The notes under the pieces: generated by a model
Seen by the model: the letters and a program-made list of their open reading frames with translations, nothing else
The model's database searches: none
What the model was told of the DNA's origin: nothing
DNA from: Limnobaculum zhutongyuii
GTDB lineage: Bacteria; Pseudomonadota; Gammaproteobacteria; Enterobacterales; Enterobacteriaceae
Assembly: GCF_004295645.1 (NCBI RefSeq)
Contig: NZ_CP034752.1
Location: 4,248,001-4,312,000, forward strand
DNA length: 64,000 nucleotides
Direction of reading: 5' to 3'
Shown: piece after piece, positions 1 through 8,155 of the stretch
Position numbering within the stretch: position 1 is the first letter of the stretch
How the letters are laid out: each line of letters opens with the position of its first letter
Translations under genes and position numbers: made by a program

Positions 1-357
1 GAGCCAAATGCCGAAGGCAAACTGGTTAACTATAGCTATGACTGGATGTTCAAGCCGGGCGGTATGCAAGAAATCGCTAAATACGCCGATGGTATTGGTC
101 CACAGTATCCGATGTTGCTGGATGTAGAAGCTTCCAAACCTGAGCATGTAAAACTGTCTACCATGGCAAAAGAAGCCCACGACAGCGGTATGGTGATCCA
201 CCCTTACACCCTACGTGCCGATGCCTTACCTAAATACGCTACCAGCATGAATCAACTGCTGGACGTGATGTACAACCAGGCAAAAGTGGAAGGCTTGTTC
301 ACCGACTTCCCTGATATGGCAGTGCAGTTCCTGCAAAAAGAGGGACAGCATAAGTAA
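1..357 (+). CDS. glpQ: Glycerophosphodiester phosphodiesterase, C-terminal part
   Basis: This is the last 118 codons of a gene that enters from the left edge; the reading frame is open from base 1. The segment contains YSYDWMFKPGGMQEIAKYAD, then IGPQYPMLL, HPYTLRADALP and GLFTDFPDMAVQFL, which match the C-terminal third of periplasmic GlpQ. The family hydrolyses glycerophosphodiesters to glycerol-3-phosphate and an alcohol. The N-terminal catalytic half and signal peptide lie outside the window. An ATG at position 46 is internal, not a start. A short hairpin follows the stop codon. Confidence 0.93.
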   Translation, partial: EPNAEGKLVNYSYDWMFKPGGMQEIAKYADGIGPQYPMLLDVEASKPEHVKLSTMAKEAHDSGMVIHPYTLRADALPKYATSMNQLLDVMYNQAKVEGLFTDFPDMAVQFLQKEGQHK

Positions 358-365
358 TTACCATG

Positions 366-392
366 GGGCATAGTCGCTTTGCGCTATGCCTC
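366..392 (+). terminator. Probable terminator after glpQ
   Basis: GGCATAG and CTATGCC pair around an inner CGC/GCG stem with a TTT loop and one bulged base. It sits 10 bases after the glpQ stop. Only a broken T-run follows, so strength is uncertain. Confidence 0.5.
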
Positions 393-491
393 ATTTGTTA
401 TCTCATTACTGATATTTGTTTATCCACGATCGTTTAACCGTCATGCACACTGGCATGGCATATTTCATCAGATAATTGCGGAAACCAGTAT

Positions 492-1415
492 ATGAAACAT
501 CAATATCTTGCATTAAGCCTCGCACTTGCCACGTTCTCATTTCCTGCTCTGGCAGCAACCAACCTTTGTGATTCCAGCTATCGTGATGCAATTCCTAAAT
601 ATGAATATCAACTCAAAAAAACCTTTGAAGTGGATGGACGTCAGGGCATCACTACCGACGGTAAGTTTTACTATGTTTCTGGCAGTACTACCCTGTCGAA
701 ATACGATTTGCAGGGCAATCTGATCAGCACCAATAAAACACCATTTGAAGGCTATAAAATTCCAGCTAACCATATTGGTGATATTGATGTGTATAACAAT
801 GAAATCTATGTTTCTTCTGAATGGTTTATGGATGGCGTCGGTAAAGATATTCAAATCGCAGTGCATGATGCAGATACGCTAAAGCTAAAGCTAAAGAGAA
901 CCTTCCCATTTAATCCGGATTCGGGCCAGCAGGAAGTTTCTGCTATCACCGTTGATAAAGTGAATAACAGTATTTGGATGGCGTCCTGGGTTGGGGAAGA
1001 AAGCGGTCGTTATTTGTATGAATACGATCTTGCCAACGGTCAGTACAAACGAAAAGTACACTTACAGCCAGTACCTCAATGGATTCAGGGAATTGTTGCC
1101 TATCAGGGGGATATTTACCTGACTGCCGATGATGGTACCGCCGATGACAAAGAAGTGGATAACCTTTACCGGGTTAAAATTGATAACAATAAGAGTAATG
1201 CATCGGTAGTGTTGGAAAGAGCTTTCACCGATTTTAAAGACTACGGTGAAATTGAAGGTGTCGCCATTAATCCACAAACTCATGAACTGCTGGTGCACTC
1301 CAACCGGGGAAAACAAATTGTCCTGGGGATGCCAAAAGGCTTCTATCCGGGATATGACCGAGAGATCAGTGAAGTTTATGTCTACGGTATGGAGCCGGTT
1401 TGCAAAACAAAATAG
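492..1415 (+). CDS. Secreted protein of unknown function, propeller-like
   Basis: The protein has 307 residues and a clear signal peptide: MKH, a hydrophobic stretch, then cleavage probably after PALA near residue 22. I recognise no named family. The mature part is rich in aromatic beta-strand patterns that recur, such as KFYYVSG, NEIYVSSEW, NSIWMASW and GDIYLTADDG. This is what one sees in beta-propeller or SMP-30/NHL-like folds. Two cysteines, near the mature N terminus and near the C terminus, could form a disulfide closing the ring. An in-phase run of CTAAAG hexamers encodes KLKLK at about residue 133. A periplasmic or exported location is inferred from the signal peptide; the substrate is unknown. 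It is flanked by terminator-like hairpins and is probably monocistronic. Confidence 0.75.
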   Translation: MKHQYLALSLALATFSFPALAATNLCDSSYRDAIPKYEYQLKKTFEVDGRQGITTDGKFYYVSGSTTLSKYDLQGNLISTNKTPFEGYKIPANHIGDIDVYNNEIYVSSEWFMDGVGKDIQIAVHDADTLKLKLKRTFPFNPDSGQQEVSAITVDKVNNSIWMASWVGEESGRYLYEYDLANGQYKRKVHLQPVPQWIQGIVAYQGDIYLTADDGTADDKEVDNLYRVKIDNNKSNASVVLERAFTDFKDYGEIEGVAINPQTHELLVHSNRGKQIVLGMPKGFYPGYDREISEVYVYGMEPVCKTK

Positions 1416-1430
1416 GCTGACAAAAACAAC

Positions 1431-1454
1431 CCGACCAGCAGTTACGCTGGTCGG
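1431..1454. terminator. Bidirectional terminator between convergent genes
   Basis: CCGACCAGC pairs perfectly with GCTGGTCGG around a six-base loop. It lies between the ends of the convergent secreted-protein gene and yigL. AAAACAA precedes it and AATTT follows it, so it could serve both strands. Confidence 0.65.
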
Positions 1455-1481
1455 AATTTAACAAATTACACGCCGAAGCAA

Positions 1482-2270
1482 TTATAAATACAGTTTACGC
1501 AAATAGTGCATCACCGCATTACTACCAATCACTTCCAGTTGAGGCAGTGTCTGCTTTAAGCGCGGAGAAGCATTTTTCATAATGCAGCCTTTGCCTGCCA
1601 TCGCCAGCATCTCTTTATCATTCATGCCATCACCGAAAGTAATACAGTCTTTTAGCTCATAACCGAGAATGCCGGAGACGTCTTGCAACGCATGGCCTTT
1701 CGACACCCCTGCGCCCATGATTTCCAGACAGTAATCCAGAGAGAAGCTGGCGTTAATCTGACCGTGCCAGCGGCTGTTAATCTTCTCTTCCAGACGCAGC
1801 AAGGTTTCATGATTAGTACAGGTATAAAATACTTTGCATATACCGTCAGTGGCCATCGAATTGGGTTCAAACAGTTGATAGCTAAAGTCTGACTCTTTAT
1901 GAAAGTTTTTCAGATCTTCACTTTCACGATTAGTTAGCCAGTCATCATTGCGATAAACGTGAGTTTCAATCTCTGCGCTGTCATTCACAATACGGAAAAG
2001 TTCATAGGCTATCTCTTCATCCAGATTATGGCTGAAAAGCAGCTCGCCCTGGCCGTTATGCACCCGCGCACCGTTAGACGTGATCATGTAGGAGTCGATC
2101 CCCAACCCATCACGAATTTGTCCAACGTCTACGTGGTGGCGACCGGTAGCAAAAATAAAATTCACACCATGTTGAGAAATTAACTTCAGTGTCTCTTTAG
2201 CAAAAGGGGACAACGTGTGATCTGATTGCAGTAAAGTACCATCCAGATCCGATGCAACGATTTGATACAT
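1482..2270 (-). CDS. yigL: HAD-family sugar/pyridoxal phosphatase YigL
   Basis: This is a 262-residue cytoplasmic phosphatase of the Cof/HAD-IIB class. The nucleophile motif ASDLDGTLL is at residues 7-15, followed by motif II (FATGRH), and motif IV appears as ITFGDGMNDKEM with the acidic magnesium ligands. E. coli YigL dephosphorylates pyridoxal phosphate and sugar phosphates and is induced in the SgrS glucose-phosphate stress response. As in E. coli, it sits directly downstream of pldB on the same strand, with a 49-base gap. Known there is that yigL mRNA can be processed from the pldB-yigL transcript; the same arrangement here makes that plausible. Confidence 0.9.
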   Translation of the reverse strand: MYQIVASDLDGTLLQSDHTLSPFAKETLKLISQHGVNFIFATGRHHVDVGQIRDGLGIDSYMITSNGARVHNGQGELLFSHNLDEEIAYELFRIVNDSAEIETHVYRNDDWLTNRESEDLKNFHKESDFSYQLFEPNSMATDGICKVFYTCTNHETLLRLEEKINSRWHGQINASFSLDYCLEIMGAGVSKGHALQDVSGILGYELKDCITFGDGMNDKEMLAMAGKGCIMKNASPRLKQTLPQLEVIGSNAVMHYLRKLYL

Positions 2271-2319
2271 ATAGAATGACTAGCCTCTGACTAAAAAATT
2301 ATATTGACTGGTTTGAAGA

Positions 2320-3330
2320 TCAATACCGATCGAAAAAACCTAATATTTCCATCAATGCCTCAGTGCGCAGTTCGTCATGTTCAAACAAAATTTCATGGCG
2401 AGCTCCTTCAATCACCCTGGGTGAACCACCTTCACAAGGATGACCTGCATCAGCCAAAGCCTGACAAAAGGCAACATGGGCATCATTATCCACTAAACGC
2501 TCCTGACTTGCCTGCAAAATAATCAGCGGCGTAGTAATTTCTGGTGCCAGTTCGATGGCGCGTTCACCCGCCATCATCGACTCCCGCACCCAGCGATAGG
2601 TTGGGCCTCCAATTCGCAGTTCCGGACGGTCTGCATAGTGGCGGGAAAACAGACGATAGCGATCTTTACTGTGGGTTAATAAATTCACCGCATAGGGCAT
2701 AGGCAACCAGCGCCCGGTACCCATGGCATAATACTCTCTGGCCCCCTGCCAGCGCTCCGTCAGGTCTGTAATTTTTTTCGCCAACCAGGACGGCATTGGC
2801 AGAGCAATGCCTAACATTGGAGAACAGAGCGCCGCTGCCCTGACAGAGTTTGGATGTCGGGCTAAAAATAGCGCAGCAATCGCGCCTCCCATAGAGTGAG
2901 CCAACAGGAACGCCGGTTTATGATTCTCGGCTTCAAAAATAGTGCGCCAAAAGAATTCAAAATCATCGACATAGTCATCAAACTTTTCAACGTGCCCACG
3001 CTGCCCATCATCCAGCAAACGCCCGGAAAACCCCTGACCACGATGATCTAAAATCCAGACGTCATAACCGCAGCGAAACAGATCATAGGCCAATTCCTGA
3101 TACTTGATATAGCCCTCGGTACGGCCAGTCGCCACCACAATAGCGCGCTGATTCTCTTCTGCGGTGAATTTCACGTATTTAATTGGCACGCCATCGGCAC
3201 CGTTAAAGCTACACTCTTCCCTCTGCTGCCAGAAGCTCAATAACGGCCCGGCAACAAACGACGAAAAGCGGTTCTCACGGCTTAGCCACTCACTTTTGAA
3301 CGATGAAAAATCGACTGTCATTGGTTTCAC
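2320..3330 (-). CDS. pldB: Lysophospholipase L2
   Basis: An alpha/beta hydrolase of up to 336 residues. The nucleophile elbow LAHSMGG carries the catalytic serine near residue 144. A DHRGQGFSG motif precedes it, and a late histidine (EGARHEILFE) completes the triad. PldB removes the acyl chain from lysophospholipids at the inner membrane. The first codon in the listed span is GTG three residues before an ATG; either could be the start (AGGAT lies just before the GTG). It is the first gene of a probable pldB-yigL operon, divergent from the HEAT-like gene on its other side. Confidence 0.9.
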   Translation of the reverse strand: MKPMTVDFSSFKSEWLSRENRFSSFVAGPLLSFWQQREECSFNGADGVPIKYVKFTAEENQRAIVVATGRTEGYIKYQELAYDLFRCGYDVWILDHRGQGFSGRLLDDGQRGHVEKFDDYVDDFEFFWRTIFEAENHKPAFLLAHSMGGAIAALFLARHPNSVRAAALCSPMLGIALPMPSWLAKKITDLTERWQGAREYYAMGTGRWLPMPYAVNLLTHSKDRYRLFSRHYADRPELRIGGPTYRWVRESMMAGERAIELAPEITTPLIILQASQERLVDNDAHVAFCQALADAGHPCEGGSPRVIEGARHEILFEHDELRTEALMEILGFFDRY

Positions 3331-3468
3331 ATATCCTGTGTTGATAGCTGTTTATCACCCATGCGGCAGAAATTATCAATAGAATAATATAAAATAGAGC
3401 ACGATATGGAAAAGGTGTGTGAATCAAAGATAAATAGGCGATATCACTTTGATTAACAAGGAACATGT

Positions 3469-4266
3469 ATGGGCTCCCGAACAACTGATGACATTTTAGC
3501 TGAGTTAGAAAAAGAGAAGCGGGAGAAACAGGCCCTTACTGAAGATCAAATGGTCACGCGCTACCGCGAGTTGCTGGCTGGGGACAGCACCAAAATAGAT
3601 ATGCTCAGCTATGCTACCGATCTTGGTAGAAGTAACCTGTTGGATTACCATTTCTCGCTTATCTGCCAACAGTGGGATAGCTCCCCCATAAAATACACAG
3701 AGTTATCCCATTCGTTTTATCGGCATGATATTGATGGAATTGACTTTCTATTTGACAAACTAACGGATACACAGGAAAAATATCACTGCCGAATAGCCCA
3801 TCTGATTGCCTCTTGCCTGACTAAATATACCCACAGAGATTTCTATTGCGATCGCCGCAAAAAGCTCATCCCTTACTTAATACAATTTACTGATACCCAA
3901 GATAATGAGCAGAGGCGAAATATCATTATTGCGTTGGGATGGATTGGCTCCACTTCTGATATTCAGTTACTTTGCCAGCATATGAGAAACGATGAGGATA
4001 GCCTTTGTCGGGCATGGTCTGCATCATCGTTAATGCAAATGTCATTTCATGGCGTTACGGTAAAGAGTATTACCCGTCGGTCACGAGAGGATTTTATTGC
4101 CGCTATCGAAGCAGAAACAGCGCTGTTTACCCTCGGCTGTATGATTGAATCGGCCCAGATACTGTGGAATAAAAAGTGGGTAAGTGCTTCCAGCGTTGAG
4201 AAAGGCGATGAACAGAAAATACTTAAAGCAAAAGCTTCTGCCATTCGCTTTTTAAGCAAACAGTAA
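3469..4266 (+). CDS. HEAT-repeat-like protein of unknown function
   Basis: A 265-residue soluble protein with no signal peptide or membrane segment. The N terminus is charged and probably helical (EELEKEKREKQ pattern). The middle resembles HEAT/armadillo repeats: KLIPYLIQF, then NIIIALGWIGSTSDIQLL and SLCRAWSASSLMQM, each a hydrophobic helix pair ending in a conserved small or polar turn. HEAT repeats are protein-binding scaffolds, so a partner-binding role is an inference; no catalytic motif is visible. AAGGAACATGT before the ATG gives a ribosome-binding site. It stands alone between divergent pldB and co-directional rhtB. Confidence 0.7.
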   Translation: MGSRTTDDILAELEKEKREKQALTEDQMVTRYRELLAGDSTKIDMLSYATDLGRSNLLDYHFSLICQQWDSSPIKYTELSHSFYRHDIDGIDFLFDKLTDTQEKYHCRIAHLIASCLTKYTHRDFYCDRRKKLIPYLIQFTDTQDNEQRRNIIIALGWIGSTSDIQLLCQHMRNDEDSLCRAWSASSLMQMSFHGVTVKSITRRSREDFIAAIEAETALFTLGCMIESAQILWNKKWVSASSVEKGDEQKILKAKASAIRFLSKQ

Positions 4267-4464
4267 CTGACCCGTAATTTTTATTTATCTGGCTCCTTCC
4301 AGACTGATTTTCGGCCCTCGCCTGATACTCATAAAAAATGACGGCCAGCCCTTCAGAGATAGCGATAAAATTCCACTCCCCTAGTGACTTATGGCAAAAC
4401 ATCAGATAAAACTATCTGATCCCTGTATTTTTCTTGTGCGACAGTGCACTGATGGTGATCTATT

Positions 4465-5091
4465 GTGACTTTCGAGTGGTGGCTAACTTATCTGATAACA
4501 ACCATTATCCTCAGCCTTTCTCCGGGCCCCGGGGCGATTAATACCATGAGTACCGGAACCACCTATGGATTTCGCGGCACCATTCCCGCCATTGCCGGTT
4601 TACAGGTTGGGTTAGCGGTACATATCGTGCTGGTAGGTATCGGTCTGGGGACGCTGCTGTCTCAATCGGCAGTAGCCTTTGAGCTGTTGAAATGGTTGGG
4701 TGCCGGTTATCTTATCTGGCTGGGAATTCAACAATGGCGTACCGCCGGAGCCATCGATTTAAATGCGGTGTCTAAAGCACTACCGAGCAGTGGGCTTTTT
4801 AAACGTGCGGTATTGGTCAATTTGACCAACCCTAAGAGCATCGTATTTTTAGCGGCCCTGTTCCCACAATTTATTATTCCACACCAGCCACAGGGCATGC
4901 AGTACCTGATTCTGGGTGTGACCAGCATCGCTGTCGATGTGGTCGTCATGGCAGGTTACGCCACGCTGGCCACTCACGTAGCCAAATGGTTACGCCAGCC
5001 TCATCAGATGAAGTTGCTTAACCGCCTGTTTGGTACGCTGTTTATGATGGTTGGTGCCCTGTTACTATTCGCCCGCAGAAGTAATAGTTAA
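4465..5091 (+). CDS. rhtB: Homoserine/homoserine lactone efflux protein RhtB
   Basis: A 208-residue LysE/RhtB-family exporter with about six membrane helices. The N-terminal signature ILSLSPGPGAINTM, the GLQVGLA segment, GAGYLIWLGIQQW and VNLTNPKSIVFLAALFPQF are all very close to E. coli RhtB. It exports homoserine and homoserine lactone. The start is GTG at 4465, which lines up with the MTLEWW start of E. coli RhtB. In E. coli rhtB adjoins pldB; here a HEAT-like gene lies between them. The aspartate-semialdehyde dehydrogenase gene follows on the same strand; both act in aspartate-family amino acid metabolism, though nothing shows co-transcription. Confidence 0.92.
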   Translation: MTFEWWLTYLITTIILSLSPGPGAINTMSTGTTYGFRGTIPAIAGLQVGLAVHIVLVGIGLGTLLSQSAVAFELLKWLGAGYLIWLGIQQWRTAGAIDLNAVSKALPSSGLFKRAVLVNLTNPKSIVFLAALFPQFIIPHQPQGMQYLILGVTSIAVDVVVMAGYATLATHVAKWLRQPHQMKLLNRLFGTLFMMVGALLLFARRSNS

Positions 5092-5280
5092 AGGGTTACA
5101 GGCACCATTATTATTGGATTATAAGTTTTACTGCTGAATAATTTTTCTATATCGAATTATTTTACTTGCGCGCTCCGATACATTTTGTAAGGTTGAAGGG
5201 GTCCGCTCACGATAATTCAGTAAAAAGTAACGCGGCAAAGACACACTCACATTGATTACTGCAAAGTTAGGATTGCTAAT

Positions 5281-6393
5281 ATGAAAAACGTCGGTTTTGT
5301 TGGCTGGCGCGGCATGGTCGGTTCCGTTCTGATGCAACGCATGATAGAAGAACGTGATTTTGATGCTATCCGCCCGGTATTTTTCTCTACGTCACAAACT
5401 GGTCAGGCAGCACCCACCTTCACCGGTCAAAGCGGTACGCTGCAGGATGCCAATGATATCGACGCGTTACGCGCACTGGATATTATTATCACCTGTCAGG
5501 GTGGTGACTATACCAGTGACATTTATCCTAAGCTGCGCGCTACCGGTTGGAACGGTTACTGGATTGACGCGGCTTCAACCCTGCGCATGAAAGATGATGC
5601 CATCATTATTCTCGATCCGGTGAACCATCAGGTGATCCATCAGGGCTTGAATCAAGGCATCAAAACCTTTGTTGGCGGTAACTGTACCGTTAGTCTGATG
5701 TTAATGGCGCTGGGTGGGCTGTTTGCTAACAATCTGGTGGAGTGGGCTTCGGTTGCCACCTATCAGGCAGCTTCCGGCGGCGGCGCCCGTCATATGCGTG
5801 AACTATTAACCCAAATGGGTATGCTGCACGCGACCGTTGCCAAAGAGCTACAGGATCCGGCGTCTGCCATTCTGGATATCGAACGTAAAGTGACGGCAGA
5901 AATGCGCAACGGCGTATTACCTGTCGATAACTTCGGTGTGCCATTGGCCGGTAGCTTAATCCCTTGGATTGACAAGCAATTAGAAAACGGCCAGAGCCGT
6001 GAAGAGTGGAAAGGTCAGGCTGAAACCAACAAGATTCTGAACACTGGCTCCGTCATTCCGGTAGATGGTCTGTGCGTTCGTATTGGCGCACTGCGTTGTC
6101 ACAGCCAGGCATTTACCCTGAAGATGAAAAAAGATGTTCCTCTGGCGGATATTGAAAGCATGCTGGCAGAACATAACCAATGGGTGAAAGTGGTACCAAA
6201 CGACCGGGAGCTTTCTATGCGTGAGCTGACTCCGGCTGCGGTTACCGGTACGCTTTCTACTCCGGTAGGTCGTCTGCGTAAGTTGAATATGGGGCCTGAG
6301 TATCTGTCAGCCTTCACCGTAGGTGATCAGCTGCTGTGGGGTGCGGCGGAACCGCTGCGCCGTATGCTGCGTATTTTACTGCAACAGGCTTAA
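5281..6393 (+). CDS. asd: Aspartate-semialdehyde dehydrogenase
   Basis: The 370-residue enzyme reduces aspartyl-4-phosphate to aspartate semialdehyde with NADPH. This is the branch point to lysine, diaminopimelate, threonine and methionine. The N-terminal dinucleotide motif GFVGWRGMVGS is present. The catalytic cysteine is residue 135 in VGGNCTVSLM, the same position as in E. coli Asd. Later landmarks include QAASGGGARHMRELL and RVPV-type substrate residues in the C-terminal domain. Length agrees with the family (about 367). About 190 bases separate it from rhtB; no riboswitch-like structure was recognised there. It ends at a strong hairpin shared with the convergent phosphatase gene. Confidence 0.96.
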   Translation: MKNVGFVGWRGMVGSVLMQRMIEERDFDAIRPVFFSTSQTGQAAPTFTGQSGTLQDANDIDALRALDIIITCQGGDYTSDIYPKLRATGWNGYWIDAASTLRMKDDAIIILDPVNHQVIHQGLNQGIKTFVGGNCTVSLMLMALGGLFANNLVEWASVATYQAASGGGARHMRELLTQMGMLHATVAKELQDPASAILDIERKVTAEMRNGVLPVDNFGVPLAGSLIPWIDKQLENGQSREEWKGQAETNKILNTGSVIPVDGLCVRIGALRCHSQAFTLKMKKDVPLADIESMLAEHNQWVKVVPNDRELSMRELTPAAVTGTLSTPVGRLRKLNMGPEYLSAFTVGDQLLWGAAEPLRRMLRILLQQA

Positions 6394-6400
6394 TCCTGCC

Positions 6401-6436
6401 GTCTTTCCCTTCCGGCTGTTGCCGGAAGGGAAAGAC
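6401..6436. terminator. Strong bidirectional terminator, asd / phosphatase
   Basis: A perfect 16-base stem (GTCTTTCCCTTCCGGC with its complement) closes on a TGTT tetraloop, between two convergent genes. The AAAGAC arm gives a T-rich 3' side on both strands. Confidence 0.8.
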
Positions 6437-6455
6437 ACATTCATTCCACCTGCAG

Positions 6456-7244
6456 TTATGCTTCTAAATACTTATCCTGAACTTTCGCCCGAACTTCTGG
6501 CGTTAAGCCAAATTCCTGCTCCAGCCAGTTATCGGTATTGCCATAACGTTGGTCAATGGCCTGCAGCGCGGTGCCAATAAAGCTCTCTTTGGCCGACATC
6601 ACATAACTCAGGCTATCAATACCATGCTGTTCGTTCAGATGTTCGGTCATGTGGCTTAAAATCTCTCTGCGATAAGGCGCCAGCGTCGTTTCCGTCAGCA
6701 TATAGTCTTCAATAACCGTATTGCGATCTGCGCCCAGCGTCAGCAACACAATAGCTGAACCAATACCGGTGCGATCTTTACCCACCGCACAATGCTGTAC
6801 TAAAGCACCAGAACCTGGTTGCTGCATCACCTGAGTCAGATAACGGTAAGCCCGATTATTAAAAGGCAGTTGGTTATACAGTCGGGTCATAAAATCAACC
6901 GCATTAAACGATGCCAGTGATTCATCCGTCAGCTTGCCAAAGTTAGCATTGACATCATCGGATAAAGGATTAGCCGGAATATTTTCATAATCAACGCCCT
7001 GCCACAGCACATCGGGACGGGTTTGCACTTCATCAGCATCACGGTAGTCAATAATCTGGGTCAGTGGCATTTGGCTAAGATAGTGGCAGTCATCCACGGT
7101 TAGTCGGTCCAGAGAGCCCGCACGCAGCAACAAACCAGATTTCACTTTACGTCCGTCTTTGACCTGGTTTCCGCCCTGATCGCGAAAATTAATGCCGCCC
7201 TGTAGCGGTAGCAGTGATGAATGCAAAATATTGATAGTAGTCAT
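6456..7244 (-). CDS. Protein-tyrosine/serine phosphatase
   Basis: A 262-residue member of the tyrosine phosphatase family related to Mycobacterium PtpB and Listeria LipA. The signature loop HCAVGKDRTG carries the nucleophile Cys152 and the phosphate-binding arginine. An upstream IIDYRDADEVQTRPD segment is typical of this family, and the N terminus has GGINFRDQGG. It probably removes phosphate from tyrosine, serine or phosphoinositide substrates in the cytoplasm, as no signal peptide is visible. AGAGGG lies seven bases before the ATG. The target is unknown. It is convergent with asd and stands alone upstream of fre. Confidence 0.85.
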   Translation of the reverse strand: MTTINILHSSLLPLQGGINFRDQGGNQVKDGRKVKSGLLLRAGSLDRLTVDDCHYLSQMPLTQIIDYRDADEVQTRPDVLWQGVDYENIPANPLSDDVNANFGKLTDESLASFNAVDFMTRLYNQLPFNNRAYRYLTQVMQQPGSGALVQHCAVGKDRTGIGSAIVLLTLGADRNTVIEDYMLTETTLAPYRREILSHMTEHLNEQHGIDSLSYVMSAKESFIGTALQAIDQRYGNTDNWLEQEFGLTPEVRAKVQDKYLEA

Positions 7245-7399
7245 GGATCCCTCTTCAATTCGGCTATCAGTAGTATTAATTATCGGTTTCGATGCTCAGA
7301 TTAGCACCAAAAAAATGGCTGAGGAGTGAAGTTGGTGGCTATGGCGCGATCGCTTTTATCTATATCCGATACGTCATAGCCTGATAAGTAAACAGATTC

Positions 7400-8101
7400 T
7401 CAGATAAACGAGAAGGCATCACCAAACATACGGGTTTCATCCGCACCACGCTCATTACAGAACCTTTCCCTGGCAATCTTGACCATTTCAAAGCGCCCGG
7501 CGATATAAATATCATGCTCAGCCAATGAACCAAAATCGGCCAATACGGCGGTAAGTACGGTTCCGCTACGCCCACGCCATTCAGGTTCTGGTTGTTCTAC
7601 CACAGAGATAACGCTCAGGTTAGGATACTGGACGGTCACCGCTTCAAGACGACCAAGGTCATATAAATGCGCCTCTTCACGCCCGCCCCAGTACAGCGAT
7701 ATCTGACGTTCCGGCTGTTGGGCCAGTACGGTCATTAAGATAGAGTTCACATAAGAGAATCCGGTACCACCGGCAATCAGCAGAATTGGACGCTGCGAGT
7801 CAGTACGTAGCCACGCCTCACCGTGAGGAATATCAACAGAAATTGTCTCTTCCTTCAACAAACGGTCCATCACTGCCATAGCATACAGATTGAGTTCGGA
7901 AGCGCCGATATGCAACTCAATAGATTCGCTCTCCATGGGGGTCGACGCCATTGAGAACGGGCGCTTATCGCGCTCATCCATCACCACCATCAAATACTGA
8001 CCAGCCTGAAATGAAACCGGTAAATCGGGGACTAAACGCACGCGAAATACCGTATCAGTGATGGACTCCACTGAGGCAACCTTACAATTCAATATAGCCA
8101 T
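7400..8101 (-). CDS. fre: NAD(P)H-flavin reductase
   Basis: A 233-residue reductase of the ferredoxin-NADP reductase fold. It supplies reduced flavin to other enzymes and lowers ferric complexes. MAILNCKVASVESITDTVFR matches the N terminus of E. coli Fre. The flavin-binding RPFSMAS motif and the pyridine nucleotide motif IAGGTGFSYV are intact, and it ends near FGDAFSFI. GAGGGAG sits just before the ATG. It follows ubiD by 54 bases on the same strand, the conserved ubiD-fre pair. The pair is functionally loosely linked, since UbiD uses a prenylated flavin cofactor. Confidence 0.95.
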   Translation of the reverse strand: MAILNCKVASVESITDTVFRVRLVPDLPVSFQAGQYLMVVMDERDKRPFSMASTPMESESIELHIGASELNLYAMAVMDRLLKEETISVDIPHGEAWLRTDSQRPILLIAGGTGFSYVNSILMTVLAQQPERQISLYWGGREEAHLYDLGRLEAVTVQYPNLSVISVVEQPEPEWRGRSGTVLTAVLADFGSLAEHDIYIAGRFEMVKIARERFCNERGADETRMFGDAFSFI

Positions 8102-8155
8102 GTACTCCCTCTACAGAGTCATTAAATTCCAGCTATCGCTAAGTTAATGCGATAG

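Noticed and set aside
880..900. Short CTAAAG tandem run in the secreted-protein gene
   Set aside because: Only about three copies of a hexamer, within the range expected by chance in AT-rich coding sequence.
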